Below, in pieces: positions 33,137 through 43,764 of a stretch of DNA of 64,000 nucleotides (position 1 is its first letter; each line of letters opens with the position of its first letter). The position numbers were made by a program, and so were the translations under genes. Under the pieces are notes generated by a model, which was not told where the DNA came from, ran no database searches, and saw only the letters and a list, made by a program, of their open reading frames with translations. This stretch comes from Aphanomyces cochlioides. Taxonomy: Eukaryota; Oomycota; Saprolegniomycetes; Saprolegniales; Verrucalvaceae. The stretch is from positions 1,178,001-1,242,000 of the forward strand of contig JAHQRK010000010.1 of assembly GCA_019828595.1 (NCBI GenBank), written 5' to 3'.

Positions 33137-35695
33137 ATGTCGTCTACCGCCGCCGCCGATGCTGCCAAGCACTCTATGCCGAATGTCTCCTCCGTGAAGT
33201 ACCTTGACCCTTCTGGTCCACCAGTGGACGAGCAGGGTCCGACGCCGTCTCCTTCCGCCGACGCTCAAGATCGCCTTCTCCACGCACCCGCCAACGAAAT
33301 CTCTGTCGAGTCCAACGCGAGCGAGTCCGACAAGCGCCATGAAGATGGATTCCACCACGCCGAAGACGCCGCCACGTCCCAACAAGCCCCTCCACCCGAC
33401 CAAGCTAGCGACCCTGCGCCACGCCGAGTTATCATCGATCTCTCCGATCCCGTTGGTGCTCCGCCGCGCGAGAGTCCTCCTCAAAAAGAACAAGAACAAC
33501 CCAAGAAAAAATCCTATGCCGACCTACTCAAGGGCGATCAAGACAATGCACCTCCGAAACGAGTCAAGACTGTCGTCAACCGCCCCAAGCCGGAGTACCT
33601 CAGCAAACTCATCGACCTCGCGAGCCAAGAAGATGCAAACGAGGAAGACTTGCTTGAGGCCATCTCGCAGGCGACCCCAGTCAAGGTCAAGAAGGCCACC
33701 ACCACGATGTGGATCGAAACTGATGGAGCCTTCTCCGACAAGGCCTATACCAACGAGAAGATCATCGACGCGATCTTCAAGGAAAACCAAGATGCCGAAT
33801 GGGCGTACCTCCTATTGGAATTCGTTCAACTCAACAAAACGCGCACCGGCGACATCGTCGTGTCCATTACCTCGCGCGACGTGAAGGACATGCTCGCTGG
33901 GAAAACCATTTCGATCTTCGGCAAGGAGTTCACGATTCCAGTGCCTACGGTCAAGGTCAGCGGATCATCTCAAGAATCGAACGACCCGATGGACAAGTTC
34001 TTCTTTATGGACATCGTGGGCATTCGATTCAACTTCGACTCTGTCAAGCTCTTCCGTTTGCTACGACGTTTGAAGATGAAGCCAATCTTTCAAGCGTATC
34101 GGCAACACATACCCAATGTCTCCTGCCAGTCCAATGTGTGGCGCGTCTACTTCTTGGAGGCAGAAGTCCCCAAACAACTAGTCGTCAACGGTCATCCAGC
34201 AGACCGACTGAAGATGGATGGTGTGGCCTACAATGTGTTTGTCAAGAACTTCCAACGCTCGGCTTCTCGCACCTCTTCTGCTTCACCTCATTGCTTGGAC
34301 TTGGACCACGCCGCAGCGTTGATGCAAAGTCCGGAGAAGCAAGTGCCGGAACCAGAAGGACAAGGCGCAGTGGACCAAGGAGCCAAACAAACCAAACGCG
34401 CCAAAGTCAACGAGGAAAAACAACACGAAGAACCTATAATCCAAGGTCAGGGTGAAGAGTCACAAAATATGGAAGTGATCCCTCCTCATACCGAGCCAAA
34501 ATCAAACGAAGAACCTTTACTCCAGGGTAGAGAGGAAGAGCCACAAGACATGGAAGTCACACCTCTAGAGACCGAGCCAATTGTTCCTCCTGCTTCATCG
34601 CAGTTGAGCACCAACATGGAAGTCGATCCAAAATCAACTAAACGCACCACGAGTCAATCTGTCGACGAAGATGGATTTGTTGTACCTCGTTCGAAGAAGC
34701 GAGTAGCCGCTGCACAAGCGTCCCCATCATTTGTATCGTGGGCCTCCGACAACTTCTTCAATGCTCTCGCAACCATCGAAGCAACTACTATGCCAGTGGA
34801 TTCTCAGCATGAAACACCAACTCGTGTGTACATACCTGCGATCAAGAAGATCCCAGAAGAAAGCTTGAAAGCACGTGACGCCTTCGTGAAGAGGCAACAT
34901 GTTGTCGACAGCAAGCTTTGCTGGCACCCAGACAACCTCACCATGGAGGAGCTTGTCCAAGTGCTCCAAGCCAGCGTTGGGGAAGGAGCTGCCTTCCAAC
35001 ACCACAACCAAGCCAACACCACGGACATCTCCGGAACGGAACTTGATGTTGTCGACTACATACGTCGATGCAACGTTGACGGACTCTGGAAAGTCATCCA
35101 TTCCCACACCCAAAGCATGAACGTCGTCCTAACCAAGTTAGCCACACATACGTACAGTGATTACCTCAAGGTCGTCCGTATGCACGCTTGGCAACGTTGG
35201 ATGTCGGCGACACAACTACCAGTGGTCGATTCATTCACGAATGGATTCAAGTTTACCTTTCAAGAACATCCAAAGTGGACCAGGCTTGAAGAAATCTCAA
35301 GCGTCTTGGGTTTCTTCGAGGACGCACCAAAACACCCTGCCTTCCCAACGGATCAAGTGGAAGATGCTCTTGCCGCTTTCGAACTATGGATCGCTGTGCA
35401 AGCTCCGTTAGTCTTCAGAAATGACGCATGGATCTTGTACCTCACTCGTCAGCCAGTAGCGTGGCTTCCAGCCAAACATGGCCGCATGTTGGCACCATCC
35501 ACGCTCTGGGCTTTGCTGAAGTCGCTGTTCGGGCAATACTTTGCGGAAGAACTGAATCGTGTGTGCAAAACCGAGATGTCTTCGCGGATATGGCAGCTCA
35601 GTATTGATGCCTACCAGCCTACAGACAGCTCGTTAACAGCATTCGTTGGCAACGACAATACCCGCCTGCAACGCAGGAACAACTTGTTGTACTAA
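33137..35695 (+). CDS. alpha2 ORF1 protein (putative RNA-binding LINE ORF1p)
   Basis: Intact 852-codon frame from ATG 33137, the first ATG of the element, 60 nt from its 5' end. The N-terminus is A/P/S/E-rich, with RVIIDLSDPVGAPPR matching the beta ORF1 counterpart. A first folded region includes MWIETDGAF and LLEFVQLNKTRTGDIVVSIT (about residues 190-270). A second runs from FMDIVGIRFNFD (about 293) to YNVFVKNF. Acidic imperfect repeats (EEPLLQGREEE, MEV) follow, then an NLS-like RSKKR (about 517-521). The C-terminal half is well conserved with beta and ends RLQRRNNLLY. No zinc knuckle. The RNA-chaperone role is inferred from position only. Confidence 0.85.
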   Translation: MSSTAAADAAKHSMPNVSSVKYLDPSGPPVDEQGPTPSPSADAQDRLLHAPANEISVESNASESDKRHEDGFHHAEDAATSQQAPPPDQASDPAPRRVIIDLSDPVGAPPRESPPQKEQEQPKKKSYADLLKGDQDNAPPKRVKTVVNRPKPEYLSKLIDLASQEDANEEDLLEAISQATPVKVKKATTTMWIETDGAFSDKAYTNEKIIDAIFKENQDAEWAYLLLEFVQLNKTRTGDIVVSITSRDVKDMLAGKTISIFGKEFTIPVPTVKVSGSSQESNDPMDKFFFMDIVGIRFNFDSVKLFRLLRRLKMKPIFQAYRQHIPNVSCQSNVWRVYFLEAEVPKQLVVNGHPADRLKMDGVAYNVFVKNFQRSASRTSSASPHCLDLDHAAALMQSPEKQVPEPEGQGAVDQGAKQTKRAKVNEEKQHEEPIIQGQGEESQNMEVIPPHTEPKSNEEPLLQGREEEPQDMEVTPLETEPIVPPASSQLSTNMEVDPKSTKRTTSQSVDEDGFVVPRSKKRVAAAQASPSFVSWASDNFFNALATIEATTMPVDSQHETPTRVYIPAIKKIPEESLKARDAFVKRQHVVDSKLCWHPDNLTMEELVQVLQASVGEGAAFQHHNQANTTDISGTELDVVDYIRRCNVDGLWKVIHSHTQSMNVVLTKLATHTYSDYLKVVRMHAWQRWMSATQLPVVDSFTNGFKFTFQEHPKWTRLEEISSVLGFFEDAPKHPAFPTDQVEDALAAFELWIAVQAPLVFRNDAWILYLTRQPVAWLPAKHGRMLAPSTLWALLKSLFGQYFAEELNRVCKTEMSSRIWQLSIDAYQPTDSSLTAFVGNDNTRLQRRNNLLY

Positions 35696-38600
35696 GGTCC
35701 TCGCGGCTTCAGTGCAGCCAACTTCATCGCATCCAAACCAACAACCACCACAGCCAACGTTCCCCAACTCTTCACTTGTCAACTTGTCCATTGTCACGGC
35801 CAATATAAATGGCCTTTCGAGAGACAATGGAAACCAACTTGTCAACACCATGATCTCACGGAACGAGATCGTTGCCCTACAAGAAACCAAATTTGCCAGT
35901 GAGAAGAAATTCTCCACGTTCATGTTTCACCTTGCTCACGCTCTTGGTCATGACAAGTACTTCATTGCTGCCAATGACCATCGGCTTCTGGGAGGCGAAC
36001 TTGAACAATACCGATCTGGTGGCGTCGCCATGATCTTCCAACACACCATCCCTGGCTTCAACACACTTCACCATGAACGCCAATACGACATCGAAGATCG
36101 CTACATGGTGGTCAGTTCAATGTGGGGAGACGACCCCATCTACTACCACAATGTCTACGCACCTGTTGAAGACAGCGAGCGAGACGCCTTCTTTGATGCC
36201 TTGCCACGAAACTTCCCAATCGCGTCCAAACATGTCGTCATGGGAGACTTCAATCTCCCGATGGATCGAGCATTGGACTCAAGAGGCTCCACCACCTCAA
36301 ACCACCAAGTCAACAGGCAGTCTTGTTTCGCGTGGCTACAAGAACTTGAGGTCGTCGACGCCTGGAGATCTTTCAACCCCACGAAGAAGGTTTACTCTTC
36401 GCCGAAGGGACTCAATCGGCTTGATTACATCTTCCTTCAGCCTGCCTTGTGTCGAATGTATTCTGCTGGCGAGTACTTCGAGCCTACAGCAAACACAGAT
36501 CACTTATGGCACAAAGTGGAGCTCCAACCAGTAAAAACAACACGCGTCAAGAGCTACTGGAAGCTGCCAAAAGAACTTTTGGCGATCCGAGAAGTTCGAG
36601 AGGCGATTGTGTCCGAAGCCAGCGAACTGCTCGAGCGACTGCGGACATCGAACCAGCCAGGGGTCTTGTGGACTCAATGGCAACGCCGCACCAAACGCTT
36701 TCTTCAGAAATATCACGCTCGAATGGTAACGAACCAAAAGAACGCACTTCAAGAGGCCAAGATCCAATGGCTACAAGCTCAGTTACGACATCATCACGGA
36801 CGCCTCACCGAAGCAGCTCTCAATACTGCAAGGACACAGTATGAGACCAAGAAGCAAGACTTGAAACAGCACCACGCGGACTTGAGTTTTGACTTCCACG
36901 CCACCCAAAACGAGGCACCGACAAGTCATTTCTTTCGCAAACCACGCGCTCGGCAGTTTTCCATACCTATCGTCGAATGTTACGACGAACAAGGAAACGT
37001 CACTGCCATACCAGAGGAAATTCATGCAGCATTCAATCGTCATTGGTCGGCGGTGATGAGTGAAGGCGACTTTCAACCTACAAGTCCACAAGAGAAGTCA
37101 CAGTTCTTGAATGTACTTGAGAGAAACTTACCCCAAGACGATTCAGAGGCTTTGGATGCGCCGTTGACGATCGAAGAGCTAGCGCAATCCATCAAGACGA
37201 TGAATCCTCACAAGTCACCTGGAATAGATGGGTTCTCGGCTGGCTTTTACCAGCTACATCCAGCCTTGTTTGGCGAAATCTTGTCGGTAGTCTTCAACCA
37301 CCAACTTCAGGAAGGCATCATGTTGGCCTCGCAACGCTGGTCCGCCATATCGTTGCTCTTCAAAGGCGGCGATCGACGCAACCCAGCGAACTATCGACCC
37401 ATTGCCTTGATTCCAGTTGAAGTCAAAGTCCTATCGCGCGCGTTAGCGTATCGAATGTCACAAGTCTTACCGTTGATCGTCCAACCCGAACAAAATGGCT
37501 TCGTCAAAGGCAGGCGGATCCATGATCATGTCATCTTTCTGCAAGACCTTCAACATCATTGCACCACCTTCAATCAAGAAGCCTACGCGATGTTCCTGGA
37601 CTTTGAAAAGGCCTATGATCGTGTGAATCATGAGTTCATGTTCGCCGTTTTGAAGAAATTCAATGTTGGAGATCACTTCATTGACTGGGTTAAGTTACTC
37701 TACAACCAAACTCAAGTCAGTTTGAACATCAATGGCAGACTTACCGATCCATTCTATCCATCGCGAGGAGTCAAGCAAGGCGATCCGTTGTCTTCGATGC
37801 TTTTCGTCTTGACGATAGAACCGCTCGCTCAAATGCTTCGCAATCATCCCGAGTATGGTTACGCTTTCTCGGACTCTGGGATCGCTTCCGTTCTTCTCTT
37901 CGCCGACGACACATCGCTCATCTCCAGCTCCGTGGGCGACTTGGAAGAACAGCTTAAGCTCGTCGACGAGTTTTGCCGTCACTCTGGAGCAAAACTCAAT
38001 CGCAGTAAGAGCAAAGTCTTGACGCTAGACAACAATCAATCAGTATTCCAACATCCAAGGTTGAACATGGTACCAAGTGGAACGCCAGTGAAATATCTTG
38101 GGATTGAACTGGGACACCAATTGGATCCTATGCTTCAAATCAATGCAATCAGCGATAAGTTTTACAAGTCGTTTACCACGTGGGCGTGTCGAGCAAGAAC
38201 CCTCAAAGGCAGGCGGTTGCTTGTGAAAACGATGAACCTATCACAGCTTTGGCATTACACGATGGTGCTACCGATACCAGACAATACCGTGCGAAAATGG
38301 CAGTCTATGGTCAACAAGTTTGTCATGAGTCGACGCACGCAAGCCGAAGACAAGTATTTGGCCCTTGCTCCAAGTGGCTTGATCCATGACTCGAAGACGG
38401 GCTTCAAAGTGCCGCATATTGCTTCAGTGATTCGAAAACAAAGAGTCACTCGTCTTCAACTCCTAGTCCAAGCTGATCAAGAAGAGCCTCCACAATGGGC
38501 AATCTTACCGACAGATCGCTTGAGTCGTTGCATGTATCCATACTCTCGAGTGACAAATTGGGACTTCATGATGTATCATCCTAGCCCAAACAATAAGCTC

Positions 38601-39818
38601 GTCCAGTTCAAGTTGCTCTCACCGTTTTGGCGCAATGTCTGGAAGCAATGGGCTCAAATTCCAATGACAATGAAGACACCACACGAGCCTACGCTGAGTC
38701 AGATGACACAAATGCCATTGTGGATGTCGTCGCACCCTCTCTTTCAAGTCCCGGGTCGAGACGGGATATCGTCGCTTGCAATCACGCTTCAAAACCATCG
38801 CGACTGGTACAGACACCTTGCTCAGAGAAGCATACACTGCCTTGAAGACTTGTTGACTCCAGGTCGAACGTGGCCAACCTACGATGAGTTTCGTGAGTCG
38901 ATGGAAGACCACCTAGATCACTTCGTCGAAGAATTACCTGTCCCGACATCCTTCAAGCACTTTTACAAGCTGGTGACGCTGATTGCAACGAATGTTTGGA
39001 CTCAAGCCAACAAGCGGCTAGACGCCCCGGTTGAAAACGATCCTAGTCCGCAAACGGTGATTTCATATCGACAAGGAGATGTCGACGTACCGTTCAAGTC
39101 GTGGACAACGAAAATCATCAAGCGAGTGAGCTTCCATGCTCCTTTGTTAACGCGGCCGCATCCCTTCCACTCTAGCACACGTGAGACTCGAGCGAAAATC
39201 GCCAAATACCTTTCACATTTTGTCAAGCCTTTTGCCAGTCTTGTGACGCCAGTTCAAGCAGATCTATGGACGCGAATTCTCTACGACATCATCCCAGTGG
39301 GCAATAAATTCAAGTACAAGGAGGCCACTGACCCAAGAGCACTTCGATGCTGCTACCCGAATTGTTATGCGCGAGAAACATTGCGGCACTTGTTCATGGA
39401 ATGCACAATCACACGAGATCTTTGGCTACAACATCGTGAGGCATGGAGTTTGTTTGGGGTTCGCTTTACCTGGGAGTGGGTCGAAAACATCGATGCTTTT
39501 CAAGTCGCGCAGCGATGGGCTCGATATCGAGACGTTCTCCATCGGCTCTGGTTTATGCTTGCTTGCGGCATTCTTCACCTCCTATGGACACACCGAAACA
39601 AAGTCAAGTTTGACGGAGCCAAGACACCACACTTACCAGCGTTGAACGATGTTGCGTTGACTTTTTGGGCGTCTAATGTCCGCCGATGGCTTCGCCACAT
39701 TCACGATCAAGACACCTATCAACAGGCAATGATTATCCTTGGATTGTTAAGACACCGTGGTTCGTACCGCCGATTTTTGAGTAAACATCCCGCAATCTTC
39801 AAGTTCAAGTTGGCTTGA
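35646..39818 (+). CDS. alpha2 ORF2: APE endonuclease-reverse transcriptase
   Basis: Intact 1390-codon frame. Endonuclease motifs: TANING (about 51-56), QETKF, GDFN (about 200-203), NRLDYIF and TDHLWH. RT motifs: NYRPIALIP, FLDFEKAYDRVNH, RGVKQGDPLSS and FADD (about 752-755). The C-terminal knuckle is C1236, C1240, H1248, C1253. The frame opens with a TTG inside ORF1 and has no ATG before the catalytic Asn, so productive translation most likely begins by +1 shift at 35687-35695. It acts in cis on the element RNA. The endonuclease presumably provides the tRNA-Thr target specificity seen at all insertions. Confidence 0.94.
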   Translation: MATTIPACNAGTTCCTKVLAASVQPTSSHPNQQPPQPTFPNSSLVNLSIVTANINGLSRDNGNQLVNTMISRNEIVALQETKFASEKKFSTFMFHLAHALGHDKYFIAANDHRLLGGELEQYRSGGVAMIFQHTIPGFNTLHHERQYDIEDRYMVVSSMWGDDPIYYHNVYAPVEDSERDAFFDALPRNFPIASKHVVMGDFNLPMDRALDSRGSTTSNHQVNRQSCFAWLQELEVVDAWRSFNPTKKVYSSPKGLNRLDYIFLQPALCRMYSAGEYFEPTANTDHLWHKVELQPVKTTRVKSYWKLPKELLAIREVREAIVSEASELLERLRTSNQPGVLWTQWQRRTKRFLQKYHARMVTNQKNALQEAKIQWLQAQLRHHHGRLTEAALNTARTQYETKKQDLKQHHADLSFDFHATQNEAPTSHFFRKPRARQFSIPIVECYDEQGNVTAIPEEIHAAFNRHWSAVMSEGDFQPTSPQEKSQFLNVLERNLPQDDSEALDAPLTIEELAQSIKTMNPHKSPGIDGFSAGFYQLHPALFGEILSVVFNHQLQEGIMLASQRWSAISLLFKGGDRRNPANYRPIALIPVEVKVLSRALAYRMSQVLPLIVQPEQNGFVKGRRIHDHVIFLQDLQHHCTTFNQEAYAMFLDFEKAYDRVNHEFMFAVLKKFNVGDHFIDWVKLLYNQTQVSLNINGRLTDPFYPSRGVKQGDPLSSMLFVLTIEPLAQMLRNHPEYGYAFSDSGIASVLLFADDTSLISSSVGDLEEQLKLVDEFCRHSGAKLNRSKSKVLTLDNNQSVFQHPRLNMVPSGTPVKYLGIELGHQLDPMLQINAISDKFYKSFTTWACRARTLKGRRLLVKTMNLSQLWHYTMVLPIPDNTVRKWQSMVNKFVMSRRTQAEDKYLALAPSGLIHDSKTGFKVPHIASVIRKQRVTRLQLLVQADQEEPPQWAILPTDRLSRCMYPYSRVTNWDFMMYHPSPNNKLVQFKLLSPFWRNVWKQWAQIPMTMKTPHEPTLSQMTQMPLWMSSHPLFQVPGRDGISSLAITLQNHRDWYRHLAQRSIHCLEDLLTPGRTWPTYDEFRESMEDHLDHFVEELPVPTSFKHFYKLVTLIATNVWTQANKRLDAPVENDPSPQTVISYRQGDVDVPFKSWTTKIIKRVSFHAPLLTRPHPFHSSTRETRAKIAKYLSHFVKPFASLVTPVQADLWTRILYDIIPVGNKFKYKEATDPRALRCCYPNCYARETLRHLFMECTITRDLWLQHREAWSLFGVRFTWEWVENIDAFQVAQRWARYRDVLHRLWFMLACGILHLLWTHRNKVKFDGAKTPHLPALNDVALTFWASNVRRWLRHIHDQDTYQQAMIILGLLRHRGSYRRFLSKHPAIFKFKLA
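35687..35695 (+). other. Candidate +1 frameshift site, alpha2
   Basis: TTG TAC TAA then GGTCCTCGCGGC. Slippage over the T of TAA gives Lys-Val-Leu-Ala-Ala in the ORF2 frame. Confidence 0.55.
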
Positions 39819-41516
39819 TTACTCCGGCTCGATTAGTCAACATGATGGATCTACAAGTTGAAGTGAGATCTTTGTTTGAATTGAAGCAAACTTACCCGCA
39901 AGCGCGCCAAAGTTTTGAAGGCAAGTCCAACCAAGTTGAAATTCAACTACAAAAATCAAGAAAAATCGACAATTCAAGGGTGAATTACGAAATTAAAAAA
40001 TTGGGCAGCGCTTCGCACAAAATCGGCGAGGTCTTTCGGAAAGACTTGGTGGTTTTCGCCAACTTCGCTTGAAAAAGCAAGAAAAAAACAAGCTAAGCAC
40101 AAAAGTCAAGCAAAAACAAAGGAAACAACTTACGAAGTTGGTCGAATGGACCTCGGATGGCTGGCCCGGCGTAGCCAATTCCCACCTTCTTGGACGCGCC
40201 GACGACGAATCATCGGCGCCAAAATGGGCGACCGGTCGCAAAAATCGCTCGCTTTCCTAAACAAGTCATACCAACAAGCACGAGATACAAACCAAGCCAA
40301 ATCGCTGAAGTCTTCCTTGAAGCCCGGGGCATCCCCTTGAGACAAAGTCCCAAGGGTTGAAAGTCGCGGCCGAAGCCACGACTCGACGGCGGCAAAGTAA
40401 AAAGGCAACGCGCCCTCAAGAAGTATCCGGGTAGGGGGACTACCAACTGGCTTAGGAGCGATCGGAGGTATCCCCCCCTCGTCACACCCCACAGCCAGCT
40501 TTTTTCGGCACTCCAAGCGACACGCTGGCGACTCCACAAAAGCAGAGCCGACTTGGAAAAAAGTCTTCGCGCTTTTCTTCCTTGAACGCCTTGGACGCCT
40601 TCTTCTCAAAAGCCAGCCGAATCAAACCACGAGCAGAAAGACGGGTGAGGCCCTGCGTCCCGACACTCACGAAGGGACGGAGATTTGACCGCTCGCTATT
40701 CGCTCCAGCTGGCTCTTGTTCTTGAACGCCTTGAATCTTGTCTTCCTTGAAGCCCATCGCCTTCTTCAGCCTTCGTGTATCGCGGTCGCACCCATCGCAC
40801 CCATGGCAGATCGCACCCACGGCAAGTCGCACCCACGGCAAGTCACACGAGCGTCGGCATAGCAAGCGGCAAAAACACGGCAGCACGGACACGGTAGCGG
40901 CAACAACGACACGGCACAGCAAGCGACCACAGCAGCAGCAGCACGGCACACCAAGCGGCAACAACAGCACAACACGACCACGAACAGCAACTTCAGCGGC
41001 CAAACGAAGCAGCAGAGCGACAGCATCACGGCGGCATGGCAGCGGCAAAATTGAAAAATGGCCAAGGAACTTTTCAAAACATCCTCAAGGAAGTTCTCCG
41101 CCACTCAAATTTTCAAGTCCGGCAAGAAAAAAATCCAGTGAACTTCCTCTGGCAAGACCATACAAACATCAAGACACGATCAACGACCCAAGAACATGCG
41201 ACAACAAGGCACCCATGACGACTGCACAATCGACGGTGACGCACCAACGTTCAACGACGATGGCACTTTGCGACAAGAAAAAATCCAGTGGAAGATTAGT
41301 TCACACATCATCTGGTGCCAATGGTCCTGTCCAAGATTAGTCAAAGCAACATGTGGACGTTCTGAAGCCAGTCCAAGATTACTCCACACCCATCTGACGT
41401 CGAAGACAAGACAAGTCTGTCCCATGTCCACATCACCCAAGACCATTCATGTTGTTACACGACTTGAAGACCACAATCGACAGCACATGCGACGTGTCAA
41501 GAAGCCAACTTTTACC

Positions 41517-41664
41517 TGTATCAACTGATACAACAAAAATCAAGTTTCAAGAGGTAAATCTGCTTGCGTTCAAATCTCACAAGCACCAATATTATTCACT
41601 CAAGAGTGATTAATGACGGTCATTATTATTTAGCGTATAATTAAATTCAATATACGCGATTGTA
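41517..41664 (+). other. Structured 3' terminus of alpha2
   Basis: Hairpins at 41517-41532, 41596-41609, 41611-41625 and 41633-41657, then GATTGTA. Sequence nearly the same as in beta elements. Confidence 0.7.
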
Positions 41665-41681
41665 CACTGAGCTATAGGGGC
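41665..41681 (-). repeat. 17-bp target-site duplication after alpha2
   Basis: CACTGAGCTATAGGGGC immediately after the alpha2 terminus and before array unit 3. Confidence 0.95.
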
Positions 41682-42521
41682 GGACATACTTCCATACCCC
41701 ATTCCTACACCACAAACAATTTTTTCACACAATCCTCCTGCGTCTCTACATCCCCTCGCATCGCTACCTACAAAACAAACATACACCAATCGTCTCATCT
41801 TCTCATATACACAAAAAAACATAGATTCCACAGGCCGTTCAAAACATACCAACACATACGGCTGCATTGCACTCACCATCCTTTTATACAAAATCACACT
41901 CACCACATGGCCTACATTACCAAATCTCGTCAAGAAACTCGTCTCAATTGCTGCATACAGTCTCCACTTCGTATGATCTAGAATATCCTCCTTCCACTGT
42001 AATCTTTCACATGGAACACATTTCGTCAAAAATTATTCTGACTTGCGACTTTAGACCGATGTACGAATTTTTGCTTACTTCAAAGCTGACTATGAGAATG
42101 AATCTTCTTCACTTTGGTCGTCTCAAGCTAAACCAGGACGCGTCTCCTGCACATGAATATCGCGATCAAAATACGAGAAATATCTCAAATACATATGTGT
42201 GGACAGTATTCGCACCCCTTCCAGATTAAACGTCCAGTGAGTCATTGTGATAGGTCTTAGACCGCTGAGCTCGCCGAATGTGTGGTGATAAAAGACCAAC
42301 CTAACATCGTGAAATGTCTTGTGTGTCAAATTCGTGAAATTGGGATATGAAAAGCGGCAAAATATTTCCTCTAAAAGTTGGAGTGGGTGAAATAATCTCA
42401 CAACACGAGAGCTTTCCGTCGCTTTATTTCCGATGGGCGTGAGGATCCTGACACAGCCATGACGATCGTCGATTTCTGATCGACAGATTGTTGATAAATG
42501 TGCTTTTTATGGCTCTCATGG

Positions 42522-42534
42522 AAAAAAGGGAAAA
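42522..42534 (-). terminator. Pol III terminator of tRNA-Val copy 3
   Basis: T4 and T6 runs directly downstream on the minus strand. Confidence 0.8.
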
Positions 42535-42537
42535 GAG

Positions 42538-42610
42538 TATCGATGGAGGGGATCGAACCCTCGATCTCAAGCGTGTGAAGCTTGCGTCCTAACCACTAGA
42601 CGACATCGAC
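42538..42610 (-). tRNA. tRNA-Val (CAC), copy 3
   Basis: Identical 73-nt cloverleaf, anticodon loop TTCACAC. Confidence 0.94.
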
Positions 42611-43594
42611 TCCTTACTCCAGACCTCAATCCCAAAGTGTCATACATCCAACTCATCACGCCATTTTCACTCCGATACCACTCAGCTCTTATACTCTATG
42701 ACCATGCCTTAGAAAACACGACTAACCAAACAAAACCTGTTCAACTCACACATGACTTTCACAATAAGTATAACTTTAGCATACACTGAAACTTATCATG
42801 ATACATAGAGAACACATGTCAGACTGAATTAGCCCATGCATTTGTAGACTATGACTTGCACTTCACTCCGTTCGATCGTGATAACAAATGTAGCCGTTGC
42901 AAGGTGTGGTTCAATCTTTTGGTCCATTCGCACTCCCAGCAATTGGTCGCGTGCAAAACATAGAGCTCGCGAGTCATGTAGACACCAGGAAACTAAATGT
43001 GACTAGCATGTGATTTTACTTTCTATTCGCCATGCCGATGGTCTATCTTGGCTAGAAGAGTATTGAAAGAAACGTTTTTTCATTCAACAGTAAATGATCC
43101 TTTTTGACAGGGTTTCATTGCATTGGGAAGACTCTAACATAGGAATGGGTTGTGTTTGCGAAAAACGAACGACGACAAAGAGAAAGAGAGTTTCAGGTAC
43201 AAACGGTCACGGTGTTGGGGGATATGCTCACCACAACGAGAAAGAAAACCCTCAAGGACAGCCTCTTCTGTTCTGTGACAAACTCAACTAATGCTCCTGA
43301 GCACCATGAATAAATCTTGCACGATGTTAACTGTTTTCAGACGACCCAAATCTGTCAATTTTACATCAATTGATTTTCATACAGTGAGAATGAGTGAACT
43401 TTTAGTGTCAAGTCTTTGAAATGGCGGGGATAGCCTGGGCTCATGCGAGATGAAGGACTTGTGTATTTGGCGAGACTGACGAGTGTTCGTGAATGTAGTT
43501 TGTTTTGAGTGATTGAGGGGTAAGGATGATGTCTAGACTTTGGGGTTGAAAGGACAGATCCGACAATAGAGCTGTCGAGGGATAAACGTGTGGG

Positions 43595-43599
43595 AAAAA
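43595..43599 (-). terminator. Pol III terminator of tRNA-Thr copy 3
   Basis: T5 on the minus strand about 10 nt past the tRNA. Confidence 0.75.
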
Positions 43600-43609
43600 C
43601 ATAAATGCA

Positions 43610-43681
43610 AGCCCCCACGCGGGATCGAACCACGGACCTTTCGCTTACGAAGCGAGTGCTCTACCACTGAGCTATAGGGGC
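43610..43681 (-). tRNA. tRNA-Thr (CGT), copy 3, LINE target
   Basis: Identical to copies 1 and 2. LINE beta3 follows its 5' end; one extra C lies at that junction (43682) compared with the alpha junctions. Confidence 0.93.
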
Positions 43682-43764
43682 CACTTTTACTTTTGCCGTC
43701 AACCACTCAAGTCAGTAGTCAGTTCAAGTAAGGTACCCCTCCCGCCTCCCAAGTGAAGTGAAGT

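Larger units (their letters stand above)
33077..41664 (+). mobile_element. LINE alpha2, full length and intact (8588 bp)
   Basis: Head ACTTTTACTTTTGCCG, 60-nt leader, intact ORF1 and ORF2, a 1.85-kb 3' UTR (39819-41664, no gene seen) and hairpin terminus. Flanked by 17-bp duplications at 33060 and 41665. The only alpha copy here with both frames open, hence a candidate active or recently active element. Confidence 0.95.
41682..43681. repeat. 2.0-kb tRNA array unit, copy 3
   Basis: 2000 bp, nearly identical to copies 1 and 2; it is missing two bases near 43080 and has small changes. The spacers 41682-42537 and 42611-43609 hold no convincing gene. Confidence 0.9.
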
